This document shows positions 33,316 to 42,877 of a DNA stretch of 64,000 nt, one piece after another. The position numbers were made by a program, and so were the translations under genes. This DNA is from JBEKTY01 sp049515555. Its GTDB lineage: Bacteria > Planctomycetota > Planctomycetia > Pirellulales > Thermoguttaceae. Position 1 is the first letter of the stretch. Every line of letters begins with the position of its first letter. The notes under the pieces were generated by a model. That model saw nothing but the letters and a program-made list of their open reading frames with translations. It was not told where the DNA came from and did not search any database. The stretch spans positions 8,778 through 72,777 of the forward strand of contig JBEKTY010000056.1 of the NCBI GenBank assembly GCA_049515555.1. The letters are read 5' to 3'.

Positions 33316-35634
33316 ATGTCCAGCACTGAGAATTCACCGCTGCCGAACAACGCCTTGCCGGAGCAAGTGCTCACGGTGCCTCCCCTGGGTCCGATCGGAT
33401 ACGCCCTGCCGCCGCAGTGGTCGGCGGCGGGACCGGCGGAGCCGCTCCGCGGCGTCAGCATTGCCAGCTACCTGCACGCCGTGCGGCGGCATTGGCTGCT
33501 GGCGCTCTCCAGCGGGCTGGCCTGCGCGGTCTTGTTGGCGCTGTCGGTATGGCTGTGGCGCGTGCCGCAGTACACGGCCGTCGCCTCGCTGCTCCTCCAG
33601 CCGACTACTCCGCAAGTCGCCTTTCCCACCCGCGACACGCAGATGGAGATGGGCGCCGGGGCCTTCGATGTCTACCGCGAGACGCAGAAGCACCTGATCA
33701 AGAACCCCTTCGTGCTGACGGCGGCCCTGCGCGACCCGAGCGTGAAGGGCCTGCCCAGCATCCAGCGCGAGGAACAGCGGCACAACGCGCTGGCCTGGCT
33801 GAAGAGCGAGCTGTCGGCGGACTTCCCCACCAAAAACGCGCAGGTCATGGAGGTCAGCATGACCGGTCCCGATCGCGACGAGGCGGCGAACCTGGTCAAC
33901 GCCGTGGTGCGGGCCTATTTCGACGAAGTGGTCCTGTGGGACCAGAACCAGCGAAAAGTCAAGCTGGTTCAACTGCAACAGGCCTGTGCGGAAAAGGAGA
34001 ACGAGGTGCGCAGCAAGCGCACCGAGCTGCGGCAGTTGGCGGACCAATTGCAGACCACCGACACGGAAACGCTGACCCTCAAGCAGAAGCTGGCCGTGGA
34101 GCAGTTCGGGGAGTACCGGCGGGAACTGAACCTGAAGCAGTGGGAGCTGGTGCGGGCCCGCGGCCACCAGCAGGCCCAGCAGGCGCTGCTGGAGCGGCTG
34201 GAAAGCATCGAGATCCCCGAGGCCAAGGTGTACGCCATGGCGCAGCTCGATCCGCAGTATCGGCCCTTGGCGGAGCGCTCGATGTGGGCCCGCATGTCCT
34301 CCGATCTCACCCGGGCGAATGCCGTTCCCGGCGCGGCCCCCGCCTACGTGCAGACCCGCGATCGCGATTTGCAGATGATCCTCGGGCAGTCCGAGGAGCT
34401 CTTGAAAGGCTATCGCGAGAAGATCCGCGCCGCGGATCGCGCCGACATCCAGAAGGAACTCCGGCGGCTGGAGGCCGAGGTCGCCATTCTCGCCGACCAG
34501 AAGCAGCAGTTGGAGAAGGACGTGGAGGAGAAGCGGAAGGAGGCCGAGCAGGTCGGCCGGAACTCGATCGACGTGCAGATGATGCTCTCGGAGGTGAGGC
34601 ACCTGGAGCAGGTGTTCAGCAGCATGGTGGACGAGCGCGAACGGCTGCAGGTGGAGCTCCGCGGCGCGTCCCGCGTGCGGATCATCGGCGATGTGGAGCG
34701 GCCGGCCGAGGTCCCGCAGAATGAAAGCAACCGGCCGATGCGCCTGGCACTCATTTTCTTCGGCGGGCTGGTGGGATTCTGCCTGCCCGTCCTGGGGATC
34801 GCGGTGTGGGACGTGCAGGCGGGGCGGATCAACGGGGCCTGGGAGGTGGCCCAAGGACTGGGCCTGCGGGTGCTGGGCTCGGTGCCCATGATCCCCGCCC
34901 GCGTCCTCCGCCAGCTCGCCGCGCCCACCAAGCGGAACCAAACCTGGCGCGTGCGACTGACCGAGTCGGTCGACGGATTAGTGGCCCGCCTGCTCCGCAA
35001 GGCCGAGCAGGAGCAGTCCCGGGTGCTGCTGGTCTCCAGCGCCATGCCCGGCGAGGGCAAGACGACCCTGGCCACCCAGTTGGCCATGAGCCTGGTGCGC
35101 AACCTGCGCCGCACGGTGCTGGTCGACTTCGACTTGCGCCGGCCGGCGCTGGGGGGGCTGTTCGGCCTGCCGGCGGAGCCCGGCGTGTGCGAAGCCCTGC
35201 GGGGCCAGGGGGACGTCCTGGACATGATCCACGCCACGGACAGCGACTCGCCGGCGATCCTCACCGCCGGCCGCTGGGACCGCCAGGTCCTGGCCGCCCT
35301 GGGCAACGGCGCCGCGGGAGCCCTGATCGAGCGGCTGCGGGCGCACTACGACTTCGTCGTCATCGACAGCAGCCCCATCCTGCCCATCGCCGACACGCGG
35401 CTGGTCAGTCAGCAGGTCGACACGGTGATCCTCTCCGTGTTCCGCGACAAGAGCCAGACGGCGCGCGTGCTGGCGGCCGCCGAGATCCTGGAAGCCTTCG
35501 GCGTCCGCTCGATCGAGGTCGTGGTGACCGGCGGGCAGGAACTCTGCTACGGCCGGGATTCGGGATACCAGCCCCTGGCGGAGTTCGAGCCCGAGGTGCC
35601 GCAGCCGCCGGCCGCCGAGACCGACGCGACGTGA
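33316..35634 (+). CDS. Wzc/EpsB-type polysaccharide co-polymerase and tyrosine autokinase
   Basis: 772 residues from the ATG at 33316. A Wzz domain sits between two membrane segments (WLLALSSGLACAVLLALSVW near residue 60 and LALIFFGGLVGFCLPVLGIAVW near 480) with long periplasmic coiled coils between (about 215-430). The cytosolic BY-kinase domain has Walker A SAMPGEGKTTLATQLAMSL (about 575-593), Walker A' VLVDFDLRRPALGGLFG and Walker B FVVIDSSPILPIADTRLV. The tail is short with only two Tyr (CYGRDSGYQPL), fewer than the usual Tyr cluster, so autophosphorylation control may differ. It controls chain length and export of the polysaccharide. Confidence 0.92.
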   Translation: MSSTENSPLPNNALPEQVLTVPPLGPIGYALPPQWSAAGPAEPLRGVSIASYLHAVRRHWLLALSSGLACAVLLALSVWLWRVPQYTAVASLLLQPTTPQVAFPTRDTQMEMGAGAFDVYRETQKHLIKNPFVLTAALRDPSVKGLPSIQREEQRHNALAWLKSELSADFPTKNAQVMEVSMTGPDRDEAANLVNAVVRAYFDEVVLWDQNQRKVKLVQLQQACAEKENEVRSKRTELRQLADQLQTTDTETLTLKQKLAVEQFGEYRRELNLKQWELVRARGHQQAQQALLERLESIEIPEAKVYAMAQLDPQYRPLAERSMWARMSSDLTRANAVPGAAPAYVQTRDRDLQMILGQSEELLKGYREKIRAADRADIQKELRRLEAEVAILADQKQQLEKDVEEKRKEAEQVGRNSIDVQMMLSEVRHLEQVFSSMVDERERLQVELRGASRVRIIGDVERPAEVPQNESNRPMRLALIFFGGLVGFCLPVLGIAVWDVQAGRINGAWEVAQGLGLRVLGSVPMIPARVLRQLAAPTKRNQTWRVRLTESVDGLVARLLRKAEQEQSRVLLVSSAMPGEGKTTLATQLAMSLVRNLRRTVLVDFDLRRPALGGLFGLPAEPGVCEALRGQGDVLDMIHATDSDSPAILTAGRWDRQVLAALGNGAAGALIERLRAHYDFVVIDSSPILPIADTRLVSQQVDTVILSVFRDKSQTARVLAAAEILEAFGVRSIEVVVTGGQELCYGRDSGYQPLAEFEPEVPQPPAAETDAT

Positions 35635-35666
35635 AACCTGCTGAGGGACCCGACGAAGGAAGAACC

Positions 35667-36332
35667 ATGAGAATCACGGCCGTACGCCTGGCGATGGTCG
35701 CCGCTCTGGTGGTGCTGTTCGAGATCGGCGCGCACCTCGCGCCGACCCTCTTTCGGCCGAAGGAAGTCGACATGCCCGCCGCGGGCCTCGAGACCATCGC
35801 CCGGCGTTTCGGCAGTTGGAGCGGAACGGACGAAGAACTCGGCTCGGAGCAATTCACCCGCTCGGAAGCCCAACAAGCCGTGGCCCGCAAGTACCGGGAC
35901 CTGATGGGACGGCAGATCAGCTTCTTGGCCGCCCTGTATGCTAATCCGGCCCAGGGATTGTATCATAGTCCCACCAACTGCTACCGCTCCAACGGCTGGA
36001 CGAGGCTGAGCCAGCAGTTGGTCACGTTCGCCACGAAGGGCCGGCCGGAGATCACCGCGAGCCTATCGACCTGGGAGAAGACGGGGGATCGCGTGCTCGT
36101 GCTGTACTGGTATGAGCTCGGCGACCACATCCTGTTCGAGCGGGGGGACCTGTTTCCGGTGCAGTTGTCCATGGTGGGCCGCAAGCGCTGGCCGCCCATG
36201 TACAAGGTGCTCCTGGAAACGCCGGCCTCCGGGTCGGCCCAGGCCCAACTGCTGGAGTTTGCCGGGTTTGTGCGGGAGTCGATTGGGGCGCTGGCGGCCG
36301 CGAAGGCCCCGGCTGCCGAGCCGGCGCCCTGA
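35667..36332 (+). CDS. EpsI-family exosortase-associated protein
   Basis: 221 residues from the ATG at 35667. One N-terminal membrane segment (LAMVAALVVLFEIGAHLAP), then an extracytoplasmic domain with the EpsI hallmarks RQISFLAALYANPAQGLYHSPTNCY (Cys near residue 109) and VLVLYWYELGDHILFERGD. EpsI proteins occur beside, or fused to, exosortases in EPS loci; their exact activity is not established. It lies 32 bases after the autokinase. Confidence 0.88.
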   Translation: MRITAVRLAMVAALVVLFEIGAHLAPTLFRPKEVDMPAAGLETIARRFGSWSGTDEELGSEQFTRSEAQQAVARKYRDLMGRQISFLAALYANPAQGLYHSPTNCYRSNGWTRLSQQLVTFATKGRPEITASLSTWEKTGDRVLVLYWYELGDHILFERGDLFPVQLSMVGRKRWPPMYKVLLETPASGSAQAQLLEFAGFVRESIGALAAAKAPAAEPAP

Positions 36333-36353
36333 TCCGCCTGGAAGGAAGACGAC

Positions 36354-38390
36354 ATGCAACGAAGCCGTAGCGTCGGGCAGCCGCAGGCCTCTGCGGAAGA
36401 CGGGGTGGGCCACCGCTCCGCAGCCCCCGGCGATCGGTCGATCAAGGCCGCGCTGCGCGCCTGGCTGCATCATGGCCTCCTGCGGCGCTCCCGAAACTTC
36501 CTCAATCCGCGGGCCTGGCTCCTGGCCGCCGGTCACCTCGTGGTCTTTGCCCTGATGTACTGGCTGGCCTTCGTGCTGCGCTTCGAGTTGCCGTTGCCGG
36601 CTGAGGAGGCGGACCTGCTACGGGACACGCTCCTGTGGGTGCTGGCGGTGAAGTTCGTCGTGTTTCTATCGTTCGGGCATTACGAGGGATGGTGGGCTTA
36701 CGTCACTTTCGCGGACCTGATCGCGCTGGTGCGGACCTCGCTCCTGGCAACCTTCGTGATTGCCGCCAGCGAATACTTCTTCGGCTCGACGTACTACACG
36801 CCGCGGAAGGTCCTGATCCTGGACTGCGTCGGCGTGATCGCGGTCCTCGGCGGGCTGCGCGGAAGCTGGCGCTTCTTCCAGGAGCAGTTCTGGCCGATCT
36901 TCAACCAGAACGGCCACCGCGGGGCGCTGCTGGTCGGCACGGACCACTTGACGGGCATGCTCGCGCACCAGATTCAGGCCTGCCGCGAGCTGCCCTACCG
37001 CGTCCGCGGCCTGCTGACCTTGGACGACAGCATGGCCGGCTCGCGGCTGGGGCAGATTCCGATTCTCGGGAAGCTCGAGGACGTCCGGGATATCGCCGCC
37101 GCCTGCAAGGCCACCGACGTGCTGCTCACCGCCGGGACCCTCGCCGGACCCCGCATGCGCAACCTGATGAACGCTTGCGCCGAGGCCGGCCTGCAACTGA
37201 AAATCATCCGCCGGGCCGAAGACCGCCTCAGCGGCGACCACCGCATCCCGCTGCGCGACATCGAGATCAGCGACCTGCTGCGGCGGGCCACCGTGCAACT
37301 GGACATGAAAAGCATCGGCCACCTGGTCGAAGGGCGGACGATCATGGTCACCGGCGCCGGCGGGAGCATCGGCGCCGAAATCTGCCGCCAACTCCTGCGC
37401 TTCAATCCCCGCAAGCTGCTGCTGGTCGGCCGGGGCGAGAACCGCATCTTCAAGATCGAGCGCAAGCTGCGGGCCCTGCACACCGCCGCCACGCTGTGCC
37501 CCGTCATCGCCGACATTACCGACCAGTCGCGGATGCGGCAGGTCTTCACCGGCTATCGCCCCGAGGTCGTCTTCCACGCCGCCGCGCACAAGCACGTGCC
37601 GCTGATGGAGGAGAACGTGGGCGAGGCCGTCCGCAACAACGTGTGCGGCACCAACACCCTGGTGCAACTGGCCCATGAGTTCCAGGTGCGGAATTTCGTG
37701 TTCATCTCCACGGACAAGGCGGTCCGCCCCACCAGCGTCATGGGCATCAGCAAACAGCTCGCCGAGCGCTGCGTGCACGCCCAGTCGCAGGTCTCGGCCA
37801 CCAAGTTCACCGTCGTCCGCTTCGGAAACGTGCTCGGCTCCGACGGCAGCGTCGTGCCCATCTTCCAGGAGCAGATCCGCCGCGGCGGGCCGATCACCGT
37901 CACCGACCCCCGCATGACGCGCTTCTTCATGACCATTCCCGAGGCCTCGCAACTGGTGCTCCAGGCCGCCGCCATGGGCCACGGCGGCGAGATCTTCGTG
38001 CTCGAAATGGGCGAGCCGGTCAAGATCGTCGATCTCGCCCGCGACCTGATCCGCCTCTCCGGCCTGCCCGAGGATTCCATCGAAATCTGCTTCACCGGGG
38101 TCCGGCCGGGTGAAAAGCTGTACGAAGAGCTGTATTTCGAGGACGAGGAGACCTTGCCCACGGCGCATCCCAAGTTGCGGGCCGCCTACCATCGCCCCTA
38201 CACCTTCTCGGAAGTCCAGAAGCTCGTGGCCAGCCTGCAACCGTTGATCTACGGCCCGGCCGACGTCCTGCGCCTGAAGTTGGAGCAAATCGTGCGGGAG
38301 TTCGCCGCGCCGGGCGAATCGGCCGGGGAGAACGGCGCCTTGAGCCCCGACCAGCCGGCGGCCCAAACCGAGAACATCCCGATTCGTTAG
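36354..38390 (+). CDS. Membrane NDP-sugar 4,6-dehydratase (PglF/WbpM/FlaA1 type)
   Basis: 678 residues. Four membrane segments lie in the first 200 residues (WLLAAGHLVVFALMYWLAFV, LLWVLAVKFVVFLSF and two more), then a CoA-binding-like Rossmann domain, then the extended SDR domain with TGAGGSIGAEICRQLLRF and STDKAVRPTSVMGISKQLAERC. The catalytic Tyr is replaced by Met (MGISK), as normal for this subfamily. It should convert UDP-GlcNAc to the 4-keto-6-deoxy-D-xylo sugar, the precursor of bacillosamine, FucNAc or QuiNAc types. It is the retaining counterpart of the PseB enzyme downstream. Confidence 0.9.
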   Translation: MQRSRSVGQPQASAEDGVGHRSAAPGDRSIKAALRAWLHHGLLRRSRNFLNPRAWLLAAGHLVVFALMYWLAFVLRFELPLPAEEADLLRDTLLWVLAVKFVVFLSFGHYEGWWAYVTFADLIALVRTSLLATFVIAASEYFFGSTYYTPRKVLILDCVGVIAVLGGLRGSWRFFQEQFWPIFNQNGHRGALLVGTDHLTGMLAHQIQACRELPYRVRGLLTLDDSMAGSRLGQIPILGKLEDVRDIAAACKATDVLLTAGTLAGPRMRNLMNACAEAGLQLKIIRRAEDRLSGDHRIPLRDIEISDLLRRATVQLDMKSIGHLVEGRTIMVTGAGGSIGAEICRQLLRFNPRKLLLVGRGENRIFKIERKLRALHTAATLCPVIADITDQSRMRQVFTGYRPEVVFHAAAHKHVPLMEENVGEAVRNNVCGTNTLVQLAHEFQVRNFVFISTDKAVRPTSVMGISKQLAERCVHAQSQVSATKFTVVRFGNVLGSDGSVVPIFQEQIRRGGPITVTDPRMTRFFMTIPEASQLVLQAAAMGHGGEIFVLEMGEPVKIVDLARDLIRLSGLPEDSIEICFTGVRPGEKLYEELYFEDEETLPTAHPKLRAAYHRPYTFSEVQKLVASLQPLIYGPADVLRLKLEQIVREFAAPGESAGENGALSPDQPAAQTENIPIR

Positions 38391-38746
38391 GGCTGCCTGG
38401 CCGATCGCGGAACGCCCCACCCCTTCCGGGCTAGCGCGGTCACAAGCTATGCTTATAGATTGAAGTATTCCTCACGCTCCGCGTGAGGCCGGGCGACGGG
38501 ACCTCGCGCGGAGCGTGAGGAGTACGTAGGCAGTCTGTCGGTTCAATACCAATGACGGGTATAGCCGGATACTGCAATGGTGGGTGCTTGCGCAACCCAT
38601 GGGAACGGAGTGCGCGCCGACGGTGCCCCCATAAGTAAAGGAACAAGCCCCACCGTTAGTGGCTTGAATTGGCGGCACTCGGCGGGACAAATCCCCAAGA
38701 CCGAAGACCGAAGACCCAAGACCGAAGACCCAAACCCCAACCTACC
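38391..38746. other. Intergenic region within the glycan locus
   Basis: No gene was found. It holds the TCCTCACGCTCCGCGTGAGG inverted repeat (38465-38523) and a GACCGAAGACC tandem-word array (about 38697-38736) just before pseB. No promoter was recognised. Confidence 0.55.
38465..38523. repeat. TCCTCACGCTCCGCG inverted repeat, copy 1
   Basis: GTATTCCTCACGCTCCGCG faces CGCGGAGCGTGAGGAGTAC. A related copy is at 47598-47645 before the RmlC-like gene. Confidence 0.65.
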
Positions 38747-39754
38747 ATGAGCAGCCTCGATTGGCGGCAATCCGTGGTCCTCATCACCGGCGGAACCGGC
38801 TCGTTCGGCAGGCGATGCACCGAAATCCTGCTGCGCGACTACCAGCCGAAAAAACTGATCATCTTCAGTCGCGACGAGCTGAAGCAGCACGAGATGGCTT
38901 GCGGCGGCTTCGACCATCCCAGCCTGCGATACTTCCTGGGCGACATTCGGGACCGGGAGCGGCTGCGGCGGGCGATGCGCGGCGTGGACGTCGTCATCCA
39001 CGCCGCCGCCCTGAAGCAAGTACCGGCCTGCGAATACAATCCCGGCGAGGCCGTCAAGACCAACGTCGACGGCGCCCAGAACATCGTCGATGCGGCCATC
39101 GATTGCGGCGTCCGCAAGGTCCTGGGCCTGAGCACCGACAAGGCGGTCAACCCCGTCAACCTGTACGGGGCCACGAAACTGTGCGCCGAAAAGCTGCTCG
39201 TGCAGGGCAACGCCTACGCCGGCCCCGAAGGCGCCCGCTTCAGTTGCACGCGGTACGGCAACGTGTTGGGCAGCCGCGGCAGCGTGATCCCCGTGTTCCA
39301 ACGCCAGCGCCGCGGCGGCACGCTTACCGTTACCGATCGCCGCATGACGCGCTTCTGGCTGACCCTCGACGAGGGCGTGCGATTCGTGCTGCACGCCATC
39401 GAGATCATGGCCGGCGGCGAAGTCTTCGTGCCCAAGCTGCCCAGCATGAAGATCCTCGACCTGGCCCAGGCCATCGCCCCGGAGTGCAAGATCGAGCTGA
39501 TCGGCATCCGGCCCGGGGAAAAACTGCACGAGGTGATGATCTCGCGGGATGAGGCCCGGCAGACCCTGGAAAGCGCGGACATGTACCTGATCCAGCCGGC
39601 CCATCCGTGGTGGGCGGTGGACCACGGGCACGACGCCGCGCCCGTGGCCGAAGACTTCGCCTATACCAGCGACGGCAACGAGCGGTGGCTGACCATCGAC
39701 GAGCTGCGGAAGATCGTGGGAGAGCATTGCAGTGACGCTGCGGTTGGCCATTGA
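38747..39754 (+). CDS. pseB: UDP-N-acetylglucosamine 4,6-dehydratase (inverting)
   Basis: 335 residues from the ATG at 38747 (MSSLDWRQ); the longer frame starts in repeats. First step of pseudaminic acid synthesis: UDP-GlcNAc to UDP-2-acetamido-2,6-dideoxy-beta-L-arabino-hexos-4-ulose. VLITGGTGSFGRRCTEILL is the NADP site. LGLSTDKAVNPVNLYGATKLCAEKL has the YxxxK pair, unlike the Met-type dehydratase upstream. CTRYGNVLGSRGSVIPVF and IRPGEKLHEVMIS are also typical. The stop overlaps the next gene by 23 bases. Confidence 0.93.
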   Translation: MSSLDWRQSVVLITGGTGSFGRRCTEILLRDYQPKKLIIFSRDELKQHEMACGGFDHPSLRYFLGDIRDRERLRRAMRGVDVVIHAAALKQVPACEYNPGEAVKTNVDGAQNIVDAAIDCGVRKVLGLSTDKAVNPVNLYGATKLCAEKLLVQGNAYAGPEGARFSCTRYGNVLGSRGSVIPVFQRQRRGGTLTVTDRRMTRFWLTLDEGVRFVLHAIEIMAGGEVFVPKLPSMKILDLAQAIAPECKIELIGIRPGEKLHEVMISRDEARQTLESADMYLIQPAHPWWAVDHGHDAAPVAEDFAYTSDGNERWLTIDELRKIVGEHCSDAAVGH

Positions 39755-40925
39755 CGGCGGGACGCCCGTCCGCCGCACGATGCTGCCCTACGGACGGCAG
39801 TCGATCGACGAGCAGGACGTGGCCGCCGTGGTCGAGGTGCTGCGCTCCGACTGGCTGACCACCGGTCCGAAGGTGGCCCAGTTCGAGGCGGCCCTGGCGG
39901 CCGTGGCCGGCACGGCCCAGGCGGTGGCCGTCTCGAGCGGCACGGCGGCCTTGCACGCCGTCATGGCCGGCCTGGGCGTCTCGCCGGGCGACGAGGTGAT
40001 CGTGCCCGCTCTGACCTTCGCGGCCACGGCCAACGCGGTGGTCTACCAGGGCGGTACCCCGCTGTTCGCCGACGTGGACCCGGCCACGCTGTTGATCGAT
40101 CCTGGCAGCGTGGCCGAGCGCATTACCCCGCGGACTCGGGCCGTGACCGCCGTGGACTACGCCGGCCAGCCCTGCGATTACGGCCGCTTGCGGCCGTTGG
40201 CGGCAGAGCACGGCCTGGCCCTGGTGGCCGACGCCTGCCATGCCATCGGCGGCCGCTGGCGGGATTTGCCGGTGGGCTCCCTGGCGGCCGCCAGCGCCAT
40301 GAGCTTTCACCCGGTCAAGCACGTGACGACCGGCGAGGGGGGCGCGGTGACGACCGACGACGCCGAGCTGGCCCGCCGCATGCGCACTTTCCGCAACCAC
40401 GGCATCAGCACCGATTTTCGGCAGCGGGCCGCCCGCGATTCGTGGCAGTATGAGATGGTCGAGCTGGGGTTCAACTACCGCCTGTCCGACCTGCAGTGTG
40501 CCTTGGGGATCAGCCAGTTGGCGAAGTTGCCGTCTTCGATTGCCCGCCGGCAGGCCATTGCCCGCCGCTACGACGCGGCCCTGGCGGCCGTGCCGGCGGT
40601 CGAGCCGCTGGCGGTTCGCCCGGACTGCTCCCACGCCTATCATCTTTACGTGGTGCGGCTGGAGCTGGAGTTGCTCCGCGTGGACCGCGGGGCCGTGTTT
40701 CGCGCCTTGCGGGCCGAGGGCATCGGCGTCAACGTGCATTACATTCCCGTCCACCTGCATCCCTATTACCGGGAGAAGTTCGGCACGGCGGCCGGCCTTT
40801 GCCCGGTGGCCGAGGCGGCCTACCAGCGGATCCTCTCGCTGCCCATCTTTCCCGCCATGACCGACGCCGACGCGGACGACGTGCTCGAAGCCCTCCGCAA
40901 AGTCGTCGAGAACTATAGCCGATGA
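39732..40925 (+). CDS. pseC: UDP-4-amino-sugar aminotransferase (PseC-type)
   Basis: 397 residues, GTG start within pseB. PLP-dependent DegT/DnrJ/EryC1 enzyme that aminates the C4 keto group of the PseB product. SSGTAALHAVMAGLG and VVDA-like LVADACHAIGG bind PLP; Lys196 in SFHPVKHVTTGEGG forms the aldimine; GFNYRLSDLQCALGISQL and INVHYIP-like VNVHYIPVHLHPYY complete the fold. It ends in ATGA overlapping the cytidylyltransferase gene. Confidence 0.9.
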   Translation: MTLRLAIDGGTPVRRTMLPYGRQSIDEQDVAAVVEVLRSDWLTTGPKVAQFEAALAAVAGTAQAVAVSSGTAALHAVMAGLGVSPGDEVIVPALTFAATANAVVYQGGTPLFADVDPATLLIDPGSVAERITPRTRAVTAVDYAGQPCDYGRLRPLAAEHGLALVADACHAIGGRWRDLPVGSLAAASAMSFHPVKHVTTGEGGAVTTDDAELARRMRTFRNHGISTDFRQRAARDSWQYEMVELGFNYRLSDLQCALGISQLAKLPSSIARRQAIARRYDAALAAVPAVEPLAVRPDCSHAYHLYVVRLELELLRVDRGAVFRALRAEGIGVNVHYIPVHLHPYYREKFGTAAGLCPVAEAAYQRILSLPIFPAMTDADADDVLEALRKVVENYSR

Positions 40926-41650
40926 ATGTCGTCGCCGTCATTCAGGCCCGCATGGGAAGCACCCGGCTGCCCGGCAAAGTGCTCTTGGATCTGTGCGGCC
41001 AGCCGGTCTTGGCGCGGGTGGTCGAGCGGACCGCCCGGGCGAAGACCCTGAACCGCGTCGTGGTGGCCACGACCACCGAGCCGGCCGACCAGGTGCTGTG
41101 CGATCTGTGCCAGGCGCGCGGCTGGCCCTCCTTTTGCGGCAGCCAGGAGGACGTGCTCGATCGCTACTACCGGGCGGCGCAGGAACATGCCGCCGACGTC
41201 GTCGTGCGCATCACTTCCGACTGCCCGCTCATCGATCCCGAAGTGACCGACATGGCGGTGGCGGAGTTCTTCCGTTTGCAGCCCGACTGCGATTACCTGT
41301 CCAACGGCGAGCCGCCGCGGCCTTTTCCGCGCGGGCTGGACGTCGAGGTCTTTCATTTCCGCGCGCTGGAGGAGGCATGGCGGGAGGCCCGCCCACCCGC
41401 CTTCCGCGAGCACGTGACCCCCTTCATCTATCGCCATCCGCAACGCTTCCGCCTGGCCCCGCTGCTGGCCGATGGCGACTTCACGGACATGCGCTGGACC
41501 GTGGACACTCCGGAAGACTACGCGCTGGTGCGCCTGATCTTCGAGCATTTCGGACACGATCGGTTCGGCTGGCGCGACGTGCTGGACTTGCTGCAAGCCC
41601 ACACGGACTGGCTGGAGCTGAACCGGCACGTGCGGCAGAAAACCGTGTGA
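40922..41650 (+). CDS. spsF: SpsF-family sugar cytidylyltransferase
   Basis: 242 residues. The start IQARMGSTRLPGKVLLDLCG is the SpsF/COG1861 nucleotidyltransferase signature, not the PseF/NeuA type (which begins with PARGGSK). In Bacillus-like sps operons SpsF is taken to activate the nonulosonic acid as CMP-sugar, the role inferred here. RITSDCPLIDPEV holds the metal-binding Asp region and MRWTVDTPEDYALVRLIFE is typical. The stop TGA forms part of the target site of M7, which separates it from pseG. Confidence 0.82.
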   Translation: MNVVAVIQARMGSTRLPGKVLLDLCGQPVLARVVERTARAKTLNRVVVATTTEPADQVLCDLCQARGWPSFCGSQEDVLDRYYRAAQEHAADVVVRITSDCPLIDPEVTDMAVAEFFRLQPDCDYLSNGEPPRPFPRGLDVEVFHFRALEEAWREARPPAFREHVTPFIYRHPQRFRLAPLLADGDFTDMRWTVDTPEDYALVRLIFEHFGHDRFGWRDVLDLLQAHTDWLELNRHVRQKTV

Positions 41651-41762
41651 GCCGGATTATTCACCAATTGTTCGTAGTGACCGCATTCATGCGGTCCTTG
41701 GCCCGTTCACACTCTCCAGACCCGATAAATCGGGTCACTACGAGCCTCGGTGAATAATCCCG
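41651..41762. mobile_element. MITE-like element, copy M7
   Basis: 112 bp inside the nonulosonic operon, ends GCCGGATTATTCACC and GGTGAATAATCCCG, with perfect GTGA flanks (41647-41650, 41763-41766). The left GTGA contains the spsF stop. It lengthens the spsF-pseG gap to 138 bases and could form hairpins in the operon mRNA. Confidence 0.88.
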
Positions 41763-41788
41763 GTGAGCCGCGCTGGCGGCAACCCCCC

Positions 41789-42871
41789 ATGACCCGAACG
41801 TCGGAAGTGCTGCTGATTCGTGCGGATGCGGGGAATCGCATGGGCACGGGCCACGTCATGCGCTGTCTGGCGCTGGCGCAAGCCTGGACGGACGCCGGCG
41901 GACGGGTGCAGTTCGCCATGGCCGGGCCACCGGCCTCGGTTGCCGAGAGATTGCGGGAAGAAGGGATGGAAATGACCGCCCTTACCGCGCCCCGCGGCGC
42001 CGTCGAGGACGCGACCCAAACGGCATTGGCGGCTCGGGCCCTGGGCGCGGAGTGGGTCGTCGTCGATGGGTACCATTTCGACGCCGATTATCAGAAAACC
42101 ATTCGCCGCGCCGGACTCCATCTCCTGGCGGTTGATGATTTCGGACACTGCGCCCATTATTCCGCGGATCTCGTTCTCAATCAGAACAGCAACGCCAGCC
42201 CGGACTGCTACACACACCGCGAGGCCTTCACCCGCCTCCTCCTCGGCTTGCCATACGTGTTATTGCGACGGGAATTCGCCCGCTGGCTGGATTGGCAGCG
42301 CCAGACACAACCGCTGGCACGGCGGCTGCTGGTGACCATGGGCGGCGCGGATCCGGGGAACCTCACTCCGCAAGTCATGAGCAGTTTGACCCGCCTGCGC
42401 GCGCCGCATCTGGAAACGCTGGTCGTCGTGGGCGGCGCCAATCCGCACTACGACGAAGTGCGGGCCGCGGCCGCCGGCTCCGCCGTGGCTTTCGACCTCC
42501 GGCGCAACATCCAGGACATGCCCGAATGCATGGCCCGCGCGGACCTGGCGATCATTGCCGCCGGCGGCACGCTGTGGGAACTGATGTTCATGGGTTGTCC
42601 GACGATGATCTTCGCCCGCACCCCGCTCCAGGAGTCGATCCTTCTCGACCTGGAACGTCAGGATTCGTTGCTTTACCTGGGGTATGAGGAGGCCCTCGAT
42701 CAGGAGCGCCTGGCCGCCGCGATCGAGAAACTCGTGCACTCCGCCGCCGACCGGCAGCGCATGACGCTGGCCGGCAAGCGTCTGGTCGACGGGAAGGGGG
42801 CCGCACGTGTGCTGCGCGCCATGCGCGAAGTTCAGGCCGGGCGGCAGAACCATGCCCCGCAGACAAGATAG
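41789..42871 (+). CDS. pseG: UDP-2,4-diacetamido-sugar hydrolase
   Basis: 360 residues from the ATG at 41789; the upstream in-frame ATG at 41750 lies inside M7. PseG removes UDP from UDP-2,4-diacetamido-2,4,6-trideoxy-L-altropyranose. It is GT-B-like (MurG/GT28-type): RADAGNRMGTGHVMRCLALAQAW with the GxGHxxRC loop, VVDGYHFDADYQ, and the C-terminal nucleotide site ADLAIIAAGGTLWELMFMGCPTMI. Seven bases separate it from the WbqC gene. Confidence 0.9.
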   Translation: MTRTSEVLLIRADAGNRMGTGHVMRCLALAQAWTDAGGRVQFAMAGPPASVAERLREEGMEMTALTAPRGAVEDATQTALAARALGAEWVVVDGYHFDADYQKTIRRAGLHLLAVDDFGHCAHYSADLVLNQNSNASPDCYTHREAFTRLLLGLPYVLLRREFARWLDWQRQTQPLARRLLVTMGGADPGNLTPQVMSSLTRLRAPHLETLVVVGGANPHYDEVRAAAAGSAVAFDLRRNIQDMPECMARADLAIIAAGGTLWELMFMGCPTMIFARTPLQESILLDLERQDSLLYLGYEEALDQERLAAAIEKLVHSAADRQRMTLAGKRLVDGKGAARVLRAMREVQAGRQNHAPQTR

Positions 42872-42877
42872 CCCAAC

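Noticed and set aside
33334..34941. Long open frame on the minus strand across the autokinase
   Set aside because: It has low-complexity Leu/Gln/His composition and is the GC-driven shadow of the autokinase gene. The same holds for 36666-38420 and 2282-4057.
40922..41650. Calling this gene pseF
   Set aside because: Its start motif is of the SpsF type, not the PseF/NeuA type, so spsF is used while the role is treated as equivalent.
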